From positions 20,795,001 through 20,859,000 of the forward strand of contig CM069877.1 of assembly GCA_036172665.1 (NCBI GenBank): 64,000 bases of DNA, written 5' to 3'. The stretch comes from Prosopocoilus inquinatus. Lineage: Eukaryota > Arthropoda > Insecta > Coleoptera > Lucanidae. The translations under genes were made by a program, and so were the position numbers. This document shows positions 53,251 to 64,000 of the stretch, in pieces. Under the pieces are notes generated by a model. It made no database searches. It saw only the letters and a program-made list of their open reading frames with translations, and had not been told where the DNA came from. How positions within the stretch are numbered: the stretch's first letter is position 1; each line of letters starts with the position of its first letter.

Positions 53251-53700
53251 GAGTCGTTCAGTAACTGAACTACAATCAGATGTCATTATCAAATTTAGCG
53301 AAATTTGTGAAAACGGGAAAACTTCAGAAGTAACTCAGCAAAAATTGCTACTGGTAGCATACAGCCAGGGGGAGAAACATGGATGGCATTCTAACAATAA
53401 GTGAAAAACTTCGACATAGTTATTAGAATGTCTACTCAAACCTAATGCAATATTTAAGAGTGTTTTTGATGGTAGTGTAGGTGTTCATGATGCACTTAAA
53501 GGTCATAAATTATCTGACACGATATTATTTCAAGCACACGAAAGTCTGAAACACACCAGCGCTATTCACCTCACTGTACCTCTTTGGGCCGGATGACCTG
53601 TATTGAACTATTCATCGATGCCATCAATAATACAATTCTGCATCTCTCCACATATAAAACCGATTGTATTAAAATTATTTTTGATGTTAACAAATATGAA
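53251..53700 (+). pseudogene. Unrecognised decayed reading frame
   Basis: An ATG at 53251 opens 51 codons (MSRSVTELQSDVIIKFSEIC...). Further open patches follow in shifted frames (VHDALKGHKLSDTILFQAHE; CIELFIDAINNTILHLSTYK). The amino-acid-like composition suggests a former protein, perhaps continuous with the SAP-like frame upstream, but I do not recognise the family. Confidence 0.3.
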
Positions 53701-53701
53701 T

Positions 53702-54012
53702 GCGTGACGAATTGGTGATACATGCGTCAGAGCCCAGTTGCGAACGTTCGGCGGCCGTCCTGATGCATTCGCCGACGGAATTCTTTATGCTAAGAAACTC
53801 CGAGAAAATCAGACCGGTTATAGAACCACACGCGCGTAGAACAGAAAGAACAGAATCTTCAGTTCGTATCGAAGTTAACTATCGCTCGGGTTACGTTAAG
53901 ATAAATTAGTCTGCATTAAATAAATTAGTGCTAGTGTACCGTTATTAATAAATTAGTTTTGCTTTTATCGAGTACTATTTTAAGATAAATTAACTAATCT
54001 TAAATTCGTAAC
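53702..54012 (+). repeat. Possible solo LTR
   Basis: About 310 bp with ends TGCGTGACGAATT and AATTCGTAACA (near-inverted, TG...CA). The first half is GC-richer and the second AT-rich with repeated AAATTAGT. It splits otherwise AT-rich DNA. The flanks do not show a clean duplication, so this is tentative. Confidence 0.35.
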
Positions 54013-54135
54013 AATATCTATACGAATGAACTTTCTGAAAACTCAAGGTTCGGAATTATTTAAACTCATCTATCCGGTCATATTGCGCAAGTTCTAAATA
54101 AAACTACTCTATTTATTTTCAACAGAACATTTTTT

Positions 54136-54482
54136 TCTGAGTACGTTGCTACCAAATACATCATAATTGCTTTGAAAGTTACTTGAAATAAAGTGAGTGT
54201 AAAATTTCAATAAGACATGCTCTAGTATAACGGGTAAAGCGAGGATTAAAAATTTCAATAAGACATGCTCTAGTATAATGGGTAAAGCGAGGATTAAAAA
54301 GTCCCTGCCTCAGTTTAGGACTTTTCTCTTCTTTCGTACGCTGATACCGAATACTGAATACTTCATACTCCATTTAAAAGTAATTTAAAATTGAGCATGT
54401 TTTATTGAAATTTACACTCCCTTTATTTCAAATGACTTTCAAAGAAAATATGATGTATTTGGTATCAGCGTACTCAGAAAGT
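54136..54482. repeat. Inverted repeat enclosing a 48-bp tandem duplication
   Basis: Arms 54136-54222 and 54397-54482 pair at about 85% (CTGAGTACG...ACCAAATACATCAT). Within lies a 48-bp unit repeated at 54203-54250 and 54251-54298 with one or two differences. Resembles a foldback MITE that duplicated part of one arm. Confidence 0.7.
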
Positions 54483-54719
54483 GCTATTAAAAAAATGAGT
54501 TACGATCTAATGAAAATTTCAAATGCTATTATTAAAAATCAAAATACAATCAAGGGAGTGATTTTCTCGAAACACTTGATTGCATTAGATCGAAAAAGTG
54601 TGATTCATAGCTTTCTAGATTTCAAAATAAAAAATTTGTTTTTTTTTGCATTGTCATGGAAACCAAAATTACCAATTGATATATATTCGAATAATCCATA
54701 GATTTCAAATATGTAAAAA

Positions 54720-55896
54720 TATATAGGGTGCTCAATTTAAAATAAGAAAGTTGATATCATTTCAAGTCCTATGACGGCTAGCAATATATTGCGAAATTCC
54801 ATTTTTGTTTAATTTATTGTCTCTAAATTTCATATAAATTGATTAATAAATAAAGATTCTAGAAGGGTGAACACTTGGCGTGGGTCACCCGGTACTCACT
54901 GCACTGAATAAAATTGAATCGAATTAAACATATTAATTTATAAGAAATTAAAAGAAATTAAGTATTTTACAGTGAATTTGTAGACAAATTGTAACGTTAA
55001 TGTTAAAACACTTCCTTATGATTCGATTGCGTTGTATATCTCAAATTATAAATATTTCCGTCTAGCCGGGAATAAGAATCAAGTCGGCTGATATCAAGGC
55101 CCCGCGATCTCCGTGGGCCACGATGTCATAGCACACCCTGATTTCCCAGAGGTTATATAAAGTTCGATTTAAAAACGTATCGAGGCCCGTGTCACTGCCG
55201 CGTACACTTCGCGTCACAAGTAGAGGACCAGAAGATAATCAATAAGAACTCGACTACCAAAATTATAACTTGGTGAATAATCACATTACAACCATATTGA
55301 CAAATTAAAAGTGATTTTAGTTAGTCATCTTAAAATGCAAGGCAGATTTTCGAATAACTGAAACGAATTCAAAATGTTGGAGTTGAGTGTTCGCACGATA
55401 GTGTTAAAGTTTCATAAGCGACTTGATCCTAGCGTGACCCAGGACGCAATCACTGTCCTTTTATCCGGAAAGCTACGTTTCCCGTCAATTATTTCGCAGC
55501 ACTCTAGATGTTCAGCTGTTATTATGCATTTCATGCATTCTAAATTCAATTTTTGTTTTGTCTCTCTGCTCCGGGGATGTTACAGTACATTTTCTAGCAT
55601 CAAGACAGAAAAATACAGGTCGCGAACAAAATTAAAATATTGTTTTTTCTTTTTCTTTTCAAACCAACCACCAATATAATTTTGAAAATATAAATATTCT
55701 TCAGATTGTTAATAAAATTAATAAGATGTAAACGACAATATCTCAAATAAAAATGTCTAATTCTTTATATATAACAATACATATAGTAAAAACTTAAAAT
55801 TTAGTTTACAATACAATTTAGAAAAATTTAATTGTAAAAATGCATTAAACAAAAACACAAAACAAGAAATTTAGTTTGCAATTTAAAAAAAATATT
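54720..55896. other. Unclassified DNA with a promoter-like patch
   Basis: GGTTATATAAAG at about 55150, followed by a GC-richer 70 bp and then AT-rich DNA, looks like a TATA promoter of an LTR or gene. A frame at 55374-55679 opens with an ATG but shows no domain. Confidence 0.3.
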
Positions 55897-57186
55897 ATGC
55901 AGGTGTCCACCAAATGCCCGCGGTCTTCTTTGCCGTCTAAAATATACAAGATAGAAAAGAAATTCAAACGAGCTGAGGTGTAACTCAGTCAGCTCTATTT
56001 TCTAAAATTATTTTTGGCTGTATGGAGTGTTCATTAAATGAGAGCCATACCAAAGTTATATTTTTTTTAATGGAACGCCCAGTATATCTTTAAATATTTC
56101 GAAAGTATGCATAACGAGCAGGTAATAACCAAACATTTCGGAAGTTTTATTTAAGAGTTTTTAAGACATTAATGATAGTGTTTAAAAAATTGCTCTAATT
56201 TGAGCTCTTATAGTTTGATTATTTATTTACATTTCATCGCGAATTTTCGTAGGTAGTCAATACAATATCTCATCTACAGAAATTTCACAACAAATTCAAT
56301 CTATTAGTTATTATGTGTACGGGGTGTTGAGTTTTACAAAATATAATTTTCCTCAAAATTTTCAAATGGAACACCCAGTATGTCTAAAATCGTGTGAAAC
56401 ACTGCCTTAATGGGCTTTCATAAAACGCCAAATGTTTTTGTCTAAACTGAAGAAATCGCGAGATAGCAATGAAATATTTTTTGTTGCAATATTAACGTTA
56501 TTTAGCCTTTCAGTTTGGTGTTTCTGTTTCAGTTAGATGATAAATCAATGAATATGTTTTTATTTTGTGTTCAAAGTAATTGAAAATGTTCCTATTAAAC
56601 CAATTCCTATTTTCCTTTACTTTGAAAATATTTGAATAACTTTATTAAAATAATTTAAAAAAATAAAATTTAAAATTACGTTGCCGTTTGCTAGAAAATA
56701 GGAAAACAGTTGCCATGAATTTTTAATTGACAGAACAATTGTTTAGATTAATGACACACTACTTTTACAAATTTGTACTTCTTTTTATGTTAACAAAATG
56801 GATTTTAATTTTTTAATAATGAAAAGTTACGTGACGTGACACACCTAATAGAAGAAAGCAACCAAAACTGTCTTTTGGCGTCAAAATTACAAGAAGTAAG
56901 AAGTATCTACAAGAAGCTGAAAAACAATTTGAATATTTAATATAAATTTTCTAGATCCAATGGTGCCTTGTCATTCTTAAGTTGTTCATTGTTTTCTGTT
57001 ATTTTCTAATTTAATACTTACAGTCAAAGTCAGGAATCAAGAGTAATACGTCATTAATGACGAAAACTCGTACCATCTTAAAATGCTTGAGAAATCTGTA
57101 AAATGCCGTCAGAAAATGAGAATTAAGTTGGCAATATATCACCATGTTGTCAAGTGTAAACGTAAACATTCGTACATAACCTCAGT

Positions 57187-57378
57187 AAATAGTGAGAAAA
57201 CCCCTCGACCACATTAATTCACTGAAAGCGAATACGTATTTCGGTAACGAAGTTACCGTCTTCAGCGCTAAACTGATATTCTCTAATATCAGTTTAGCGC
57301 TGAAGATGGTAACTTCGTTACCGAAATACGTATTCGCTTTCAGTGAATTAATGTGGTCGAGGGCTTTTCTCACTATTT
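57187..57378. repeat. 192-bp near-perfect palindrome with two hammerhead-like units
   Basis: Arms 57187-57280 and 57285-57378 (94 bp each, two mismatches) around CTCT. Each arm contains AGCG-CTGAAGA-(T/C)-GGTAAC-TTC-GTTACC-GAAA-TACGTATT-CGCT: stem I AGCG/CGCT, stem II GGTAAC/GTTACC, palindromic stem III ATACGTAT and triplet ATT. The plus-strand unit is 57296-57338 and the minus-strand unit 57227-57269. Confidence 0.85.
57296..57338 (+). ncRNA. Hammerhead-like motif in palindrome
   Basis: Canonical CTGAAGA and GAAA core, perfect 6-bp stem II with TTC loop, self-complementary ATACGTAT stem III, triplet ATT, 4-bp inner stem I. One extra T lies between the core and stem II. Mirror copy on the minus strand at 57227-57269, where the extra base is C. 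Confidence 0.5.
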
Positions 57379-58834
57379 ATTTGGATTACAGCCACAGGTT
57401 TTGTGTTGCTTTGTGATTAATAACCTCAGTAATTTATTTCGTGTTTCGGGTGTCTGAAAGTTGTATATCAATGTAATTATCTTGACTGTAAAGTGGGTCG
57501 TATTCTAAATTCATTTACTTCCTAATTTCATTCTAGCAATCTGAGAAGTAATTATTAAGAAACTAAATAAAAGAATCTTTTACCGTTTTTATTGCATGAC
57601 GTTTCATTTAAATTTCTATTTGAGGCCACAACGGACAAAAAATGCTTCGTTGTGTAGATAGTAATTTAGCCAAAGTAAAATAAGTGTAGTAATAACTTCT
57701 CATATTCTTCACGAGAGCATCCGTCCCCTTATGCTTGGATTCAATCAGTTTAACCAACGAGATTTACGTTGTTTTATTGATTTGCGCTTTAAAACGCTTT
57801 AACAACAAGTTTAATAGTGTTTTCTAGTTTAATAGGAACAATATGAGACTGTAGAAGTTTTAAATTAAACTACCTGTCAAATCTGGTAGCGGTTTTTTGT
57901 ATTCTGCTAATTAGTATTCTCCATGGGCATGTTCTGTGATAAAGACTATTAAATACGCTTACCCCATCTTATACGGAGCAATTTTATTTAGTTTTTCTTT
58001 ACAAACATCGATCAAAATAATAAAATATCACATTTCGAGAAACGTCAAAACCCCTTTATCGTCATATGTTAATTTCTGCCTGAATATGTCATGATGTAAT
58101 GGCAAGATGGCAACATCTACTACTTTGACGTCATTACTATCTGTCACGCATTACGTTTGCTCCGTGACGGGGCCTATATTATTCTTAATTTGTACATCAT
58201 TTTGTTATTTTCTAATTTGTTAATTAAATTAACTAATATTTGTTAATTTTTCAACAAAATAAAACCGGACCGGTTGAAAAGGCTAAAAAATGTCAATATT
58301 GAAATTTAAAAAAATTAGTAATTGCTGTTTCGCGATTTTTTCAGTTTGGACAAAAAAATTTGGCGTTTTATGAAAACTCTTTAAGGCAGTGTTTCACAAG
58401 AGTTTAGACATAATCAAGCTATAGGAGCTCAAAGTAGAGCAAATTTTTATACACTATCATTTATATTTTAAGAACTCTTAAATAAAACATCCGAAATATT
58501 TGGTTATTACCTACTCGTTATGCGTACTTTCGAAATATGTAAAAATATACTGGACATTGCATTTAAAAAAATATAACTTTGGTATGGCACTCATTTACTG
58601 AACACTCTATACAGCCAAAAATAATTTTAGAAAATAGAGCTGACTGAGTTATACCTCAGCTCGTTTGAATTTCTTGTCTATCTTGTATACTTTAGACGGT
58701 AGAGAAGACCGCGCCACTCGGTGGACATATGTATACATGTTTAGTTTTACTTTTATTTATTTATTTATTTTATTATTTTAATTATTAACGAATACCAGAA
58801 GCTACAAATATGTTCTTTTACGTAGAAAAAAATC

Positions 58835-58934
58835 CGTCTTTGGAAATATTGTTAGTTTATTTTTGTTCTTCATAGTTTAGTTACAAATCTAAACTATGAA
58901 GAACAAAGATAAACTAAAAATATTTCTGAAGACG
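58835..58934. repeat. 46-bp-arm hairpin
   Basis: Arms 58835-58880 and 58889-58934 with about four mismatches and an 8-base loop; the inner 20 bp (TTGTTCTTCATAGTTTAG) is perfect. Probably a MITE. Confidence 0.75.
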
Positions 58935-59501
58935 TTAAAAAGACTACCATTATTTGTAATACACATGTTACACCTCTTTAAAATCGTTACAAATTTTCTC
59001 TAAACTCAATAATAACCGAGCTAAATGCATTTAGCGAAATTATAAAAAAATCGTCTTTTTCGAAATATCTAGCCAGCCATGAACTTTAAGTAAGAAACAA
59101 AAGCTGCATTAAACTTACCACCTAAAACTACAAATCTTTCCCCATTTAACCGTCTCTTTAGTTCTGCTAGTTTCCAAGATCCCCATGCCAAACATCGAAA
59201 AAAAACTCACCCTGTATATTTGGATTTAGAATTATTCAGAGAATCCAAATACGTCAAAATATACAGGGTCTTCCATTTAAAAAATGATTTTTTTATCGCT
59301 CACCCTGTAGACAGATAAGGCTACTGCTGAATTGTTGGCATAAATGAAATCTATATAAAAAACCGTGTAAGGCCATATAGTTTCTAGTATTCGTTAATAA
59401 TTAAAATAATAAAGTGGGGTTCTCATTTATAAAACTAATCCTGTACATAATCAATCATTCGGCCTAATTCTATAAGTACCCTTAACAATTTGTATTGTTT
59501 G

Positions 59502-59563
59502 TTTGTTTGTATTTGTATAGTGTATTTGTATTGTTTGTATTTGTATTGTATTGAATTGTAATA
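59502..59563 (+). repeat. TTTGTATTG/TTTG simple repeat
   Basis: Irregular TTTG and TTTGTATTG units, a degenerate microsatellite. Confidence 0.6.
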
Positions 59564-59854
59564 ATTTGATCTGTCATCCTAGCCAATTTTTGCTATGCCA
59601 GTCTTTCACGTCGCAATCGCTTTTGTTCATTGCTACAGCAGTAGCAATCACTGTAAACTTCCAAATTTGAACGAATTTGTGTCCACCAACTTGCTTTTTT
59701 TCTATAAACTCCATCAGTGGTTTGATCATCAGTTCCTTTTGTATTTGGCTACTTCGTACTCTGCTTTTAGTGTAACTCCTATTACTCCTCTTAGGTATTT
59801 CATTTCCAATATTATTATATTCTTGCATTTCTGTTTGTTGGTTTTATTTATAAC

Positions 59855-60094
59855 ATAATTGAAAAGCCGAGTCTTTCTACAATTCTTTCTATTTTCTTCA
59901 ATCACAACAGAACAAACATATACATTATTTTCTTATACAATAAAATTATATCTATTGTTATGTAAAACTTTACAAAAATTAAGGTTTATTAAAAATAATT
60001 GATTTTACACTTGAAAATGTCGTTAAGACGACGAAACCGGTCGTGATTGAAGAAAATAAAAGGAATTGAAGAAAGATTCAGCTTTTCAATTATA
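59855..60094. repeat. Inverted repeat with a hammerhead-like unit
   Basis: Arms 59855-59907 and 60043-60094 (ATAATTGAAAAGC...TATTTTCTTCAATCAC) pair at about 80%. The loop contains the motif described at 60008-60045. The layout is the same as the Penelope arms at 29171-30803, so this may be another pLTR remnant. Confidence 0.6.
60008..60045 (+). ncRNA. Hammerhead-like motif with UUGANAA core and GUC triplet
   Basis: Stem I CAC/GTG, core TTGAAAA (canonical CTGAAGA changed at positions 3 and 8), extra T, stem II GTCGT/ACGAC with loop TAAG, GAAA, palindromic ACCGGT stem III, triplet GTC. Shares the U3/A8 variant with 30701-30739. Confidence 0.45.
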
Positions 60095-63000
60095 TTATTT
60101 AATTTTCGTTGCTAATCTTTCTTTCATTCTCTTTGTGAAGGTTCATGATTCGTTACCATATGTCAGTATCGGCCTGTATATTGTTTTATAAACGCTTACT
60201 TTTCTTTTCTATTAGAAAAATTTTAATATAGAAATATATTAACAAAGCTTGAAATTTAGTTCACAACACATTTACATTAAAAAAAAAAACTAAGTTTTAC
60301 TACGAACAATTTTTTTTTAAATTAAGGCCGAATGAAATGTTGAAATGTTAACTAAAAAATTATAATTAACAAACACAATAATAACAAATAAGAAAAGATA
60401 ACAAAATAAATAAATGTCAATGAAATTCTAGCGCTAAATAAAACAAAATAATGGTTTGGAGAAACATTCAGTACATAAAAAAGACTGTGTTAGAAATTAG
60501 CTTTTCTTTGTACGCAAAATAGATGTTTGTTTGAACTCACCAATGCAGACTTTCTTGTAACAGATTTTAAATTAAATTAATAAAATAGAAAATATTCGAT
60601 TACGATTAAATTGATTAATCACTAAAAAATTTTTTAAATAAAATAAACTTCAACGAGGAACGTAGCGCGTAGTTAAGTCTGAGGCATCATACGAGGTACC
60701 CTAAAGATCAATTTCTTTTACAATCCTGCTTTACTTAAGCACTTTTCCCTTCCGGATTGTTGCGCAAATGCGCAAGTTACATTTGTGTACAAAATATCCT
60801 TAATTGAGTGCATAAATTACGGGTAATATCGCAGCTACCGTAAACTCGATCTCGTTGCTCTCGGTTGGAGCCGTGCCGTGCGCATCTCAGTTTCACGAAA
60901 TGCGGCCGACACATTTAATTCTGACCTTGTAAGCGATATGGTTCTTTATGATATTAATTATATCTCAATTTAATTTTCTTAGAAAACCACTAGCTAAAAT
61001 TTTTAAAAACTATTAAAGTTGAAGACAAGAAAGAATATCAAAACAAGCCCGGAGAATCTAACATTAGTAAAGTAAAATGTAAGTGGTGGAAAAATCATTT
61101 AGCAACGATTGAGCGAACAAATATGTAAGGAAGCTTTACCGAAAAAGCATGTAAAATAAAGAACAAAATATAGGAAACAAAATCTTAAACAATAGGTTAT
61201 TATCAGAGATAGGAATTATACTAGGTATGTCATAACCTACGGTAGAGATTAAAAGGGCAGTTAGAGGAGATCAATTTAAAGCTTTTTTCTTAATAAATTT
61301 TTGGTAAGAAATCAATAACTAAAAGGTTACAAGAGTTTAAGGTGAAAAGAATTAACAAGCAAAAGTTATTTCCTATAGTAATATTTTACGTTTTAAATTC
61401 TAATTTTAATTTGAGGCATTTATGAGTTAATTGAACACTGCTTTACAATAAACAATTATTTTAAAATATGTAGTTACGTTAAAGTTAGTTAAAATTTTTG
61501 CTTTTAGGGCCGTTTTCATAATCAGACCTTAAATTTAAAGTTACTTTAACCTAAAAAAATACTAAGTACAAAGTTTTTTTTAATCACGAACGAATTTACG
61601 ATCTTCGTTGGTTTTTCCTTCTTTTTTTCCTGTTGAAATTATCGATTCATTTCTTTCATTCATTTTTTCATTATAGTTTCGATTACATTTTATTAAAAGA
61701 CGAAAATTCTTGCTTTTTGTTTTTGTCCTTTTTGAAATTAAAAATTGTAAAACAATTCATCTCATACAATCGTGCTTTGTTTTTCTATTTCTATAGAGAT
61801 TGTTTTATTTCGTAAAATTGTGATTTGTTTGTTTTCTGTTGAATTTCGAATGGCTATTATTTTAAAGAAAATTTTAAATCTACGAATGGTTTAGTGTTTT
61901 TACTTATGTTTTTATAGCGATCGTCATTTACTTTTTCTTGGATTGGACTTGTAGATTGTCAAGAACACGCTTCATTTTGTTTGTTTCCAAGTGTTTACTG
62001 TTTTTTAGATATTAAATATTTATAATTTCTTTAGAAATTTTAATATTTTCCCATTTTGATTATATTTTTCGATCATCAGAAACATTTTTAATTTTTGTGT
62101 ATCTGATTGCTTTTTTTTCTTTCTTTTTTGTTTCTCCCCGAGAAATATTGCATTTTTTTCCTTTTTCCTCGTCTGTTTATTTCATCTTGAATGTTTATTA
62201 TTAATTATTTCTTTCTCGGGAAATTTAAAATCTGCTATTTTTGAGTTTTATGGCGTACAAGTAAATGCCAAAGCAACAAAAATTTCATTCCTAAAAAATA
62301 TGTTTTGCTAACAGACTGAGATTGTGCCTTCTAATCAAATGAAGTTTACGAGATTTATTGTCGGGTGATTTTTAAAAACTAATTCAAGCTTTAAAAAAAT
62401 TATGAAAAAAAGTCGTGCTCTGAGTCCGCAACCTGAGAGTTACGTAGTTTGATCAAACTCAACACTACCCACTTGACCACAAGAATTATTTACAACTTTG
62501 ATTAAAACACAATGTTAGGGCCTAGTGAAATAATTTAACTACTTTTTCTTAATTTAAAAAAAAAACTAAAAATCCAACTAAAATCTAGAAAATTTGGTAT
62601 TAAAATGTTTTAAATTTTATGGTCTTTCTGACTACATCCTATGTATTCATATAAATTTATTCAGGTAGATAATATAAAGCAATTTCTATTCCTCCATATT
62701 AAATCGCTATGTTCTATAAATCTTAGGGCAAACTGTATATTACAAATCATAAGGAATTTTATTAATTCATTACTATAATTAAAATTAAACTTAATATACT
62801 TTGAAAAGAAGTTATTATGTTTCGAGTAGCGTCTTTCATATTTTGTAAATCAAATTTTTACAAGAAACAAATATGTTTTCTCAACCAAGAATTAAGATAA
62901 ACCATTTAGAGAGAGTTAAAGCAGACGAACTATCCTTGGAATGACCAGAGCAGCTGATTCCTTTTGACGGTGTTGTAAAATTAAAATTTTAACAACCTCC

Positions 63001-64000
63001 TTTAGCAATATCATCTTTTGTTGTGCGTATTCTAGTCACGGTAGCCGAAATACATTATTTAGGGGTTTATACTTTTATAGCTCGCCCCTATAAATTTGGG
63101 TTAAAATTTAGTACATTGCCAGTTTCTCTAACTTTGCCTTCGGTGCCGTTGAACTTTATAAATTATTGTGCTTTGAATTATTAGGTCTCTTCTCTCCTGC
63201 AGAAGGGTAACAGTTTACAAGTTGCCATCAATATATAAAAAGTTTATTAATGTATGACCAAAAATTTAAAGTACCTGTTATTCTCATGTGTCGAAATAAG
63301 AAATAGGAAATAGGAGAATAGGAAAATAGCAATTAATATTGATATTTTTCTTAGGATTTTGCATTTAGTTTTCAAACATTTTGCGTATACATCTCAAACA
63401 TACATATTTCTAGGCACTACAAGGTTTACAGTTAAGAAATATGCTGGGCGTACATATACATGGTGTCCCTAAAGTAACTAACAAATTTACACAATATATT
63501 CTAGAGATTCTAAACAAAAAAAAAAACTTCTTGTACAGTAATGTACGTAATCAAAACTTGTTATTTTATACCGTGCCTGGAAAATATGAAATGTATTATA
63601 TGCTTATGCTTCAGTATTCATACCAACCATAACATACTGGACAAAGTTAAGAAACATGACATTCTAAGTAAAAAAGTTATCATATGACTGGGTTTAATTA
63701 CGGAGCTGTGGTCTCTAAAGATTAGAAATGACCTTTTAATATTAATTTATAAACGTGAGTTGATGTAGAAAGTACTGTTCCACCACGTTTCTAGTGATAC
63801 CTTCATAATCAACACGCCCTGTGCTGTTTTCAAACGAAGAGTAGCTACGTTGACATAATTTACTTTTATGGACGGAGAATTGTACCCATGTACGGTCTTG
63901 GACTTGAATAAAAGCCCATGCTCCTACAGCCCCTGTCCACTACTTTACCGGCCGACTGTATTAATGCTGTTGCTAAAATCTGCATAAATTATTGCAAGCG
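60095..64000. other. AT-rich and T-rich DNA without recognisable genes
   Basis: The plus strand of 61540-62260 is strikingly T-rich (pyrimidine-biased), with many TTTTT/CTTTTT runs. Frames are all under 65 codons. No tRNA, TIR pair or protein motif was recognised. 63460 (GGTGTCCCTAAAGT) may be a MITE end, but no partner was seen. Confidence 0.4.

Larger units (their letters stand above)
55897..58731. mobile_element. 2.8-kb long-TIR element
   Basis: Outer arms share GTGTCCACC, GCGGTCTTCT, AAATAGAGCTGACTGAGTTA (left inverted) and GGTAATAACCAAACAT. Inner matches reach AAAACGCCAAAT (56424) and its complement (58355), giving arms of about 400-530 bp with an indel in the left arm. The middle contains the 57187-57378 palindrome. 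No transposase. Confidence 0.7.

Noticed and set aside
55374..55679. 101-codon frame from an ATG
   Set aside because: No domain, unusual C-terminal phenylalanine run, AT-rich tail; not supported as a gene.

Overview
The window looks like a stretch of arthropod (most likely insect) nuclear DNA made almost entirely of transposable elements. It is AT-rich, has no operons, and its reading frames belong to families typical of insect repeats: SETMAR/mariner-like transposase, FLYWCH-MULE, Ty3/gypsy with a Leu-type primer site, L1-like ORF1p with a non-LTR ORF2, and Penelope-like elements. I could not identify a single convincing host gene or tRNA. The species cannot be named from the sequence.

Layout. 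18-2414: a Mutator-like (MULE) element with inverted ends, five copies of a 15-bp box and a FLYWCH/DDE transposase. 2415-9045: decayed repeats, including a TIR family with three end copies and a PIF/Harbinger-like MITE (4787-6065). 9046-15733: a foldback element split by a non-LTR retrotransposon fragment and by gypsy copy 1 (9090-13869). 16640-19330: a Penelope-like element followed by terminal-repeat pieces with hammerhead-ribozyme motifs. 20380-21704: two fragments of dead mariner. 22316-24640: a hAT-like MITE and a foldback DNA element. 25708-26110: a possible copia remnant. 27449-31506: a TIR element holding a second TIR element, which holds a second Penelope-like element. 31537-43998: a second foldback copy containing a non-LTR element (about 31866-42649) that itself contains full-length gypsy copy 2 (35203-41789), a three-level nest. 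43999-44540: more Penelope terminal DNA with a second hammerhead. 45560-48960: a CpG-richer, gene-poor stretch. 49041-60094: hairpins and long inverted repeats, including a 192-bp near-perfect palindrome (57187-57378). 60095-64000: AT/T-rich DNA with nothing recognisable.

Two things stand out. (1) Both gypsy copies encode, after the integrase end, a macro domain of the TARG1/OARD1 type (ADP-ribosyl-glutamate hydrolase family) with its predicted catalytic Lys and Asp, followed by a CCCH zinc finger. Copy 1 has lost the gag core, the protease active site and the integrase core through two microhomology deletions. It still keeps one 1346-codon frame and two LTRs in which I see no difference, so the deleted form itself probably moved recently using another copy's proteins. 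(2) Penelope-type terminal repeats in at least five places carry minimal type-I hammerhead folds with palindromic stem III. Two of these share an altered core in which positions 3 and 8 change together from C-G to U-A.

How the genes work together: gypsy gag and pol in copy 2 appear linked by a -1 frameshift (GTTAAAC beside the gag stop, with a GC hairpin five bases on). The remaining coding frames are mostly broken and belong to independent, nested selfish elements, not to a pathway.
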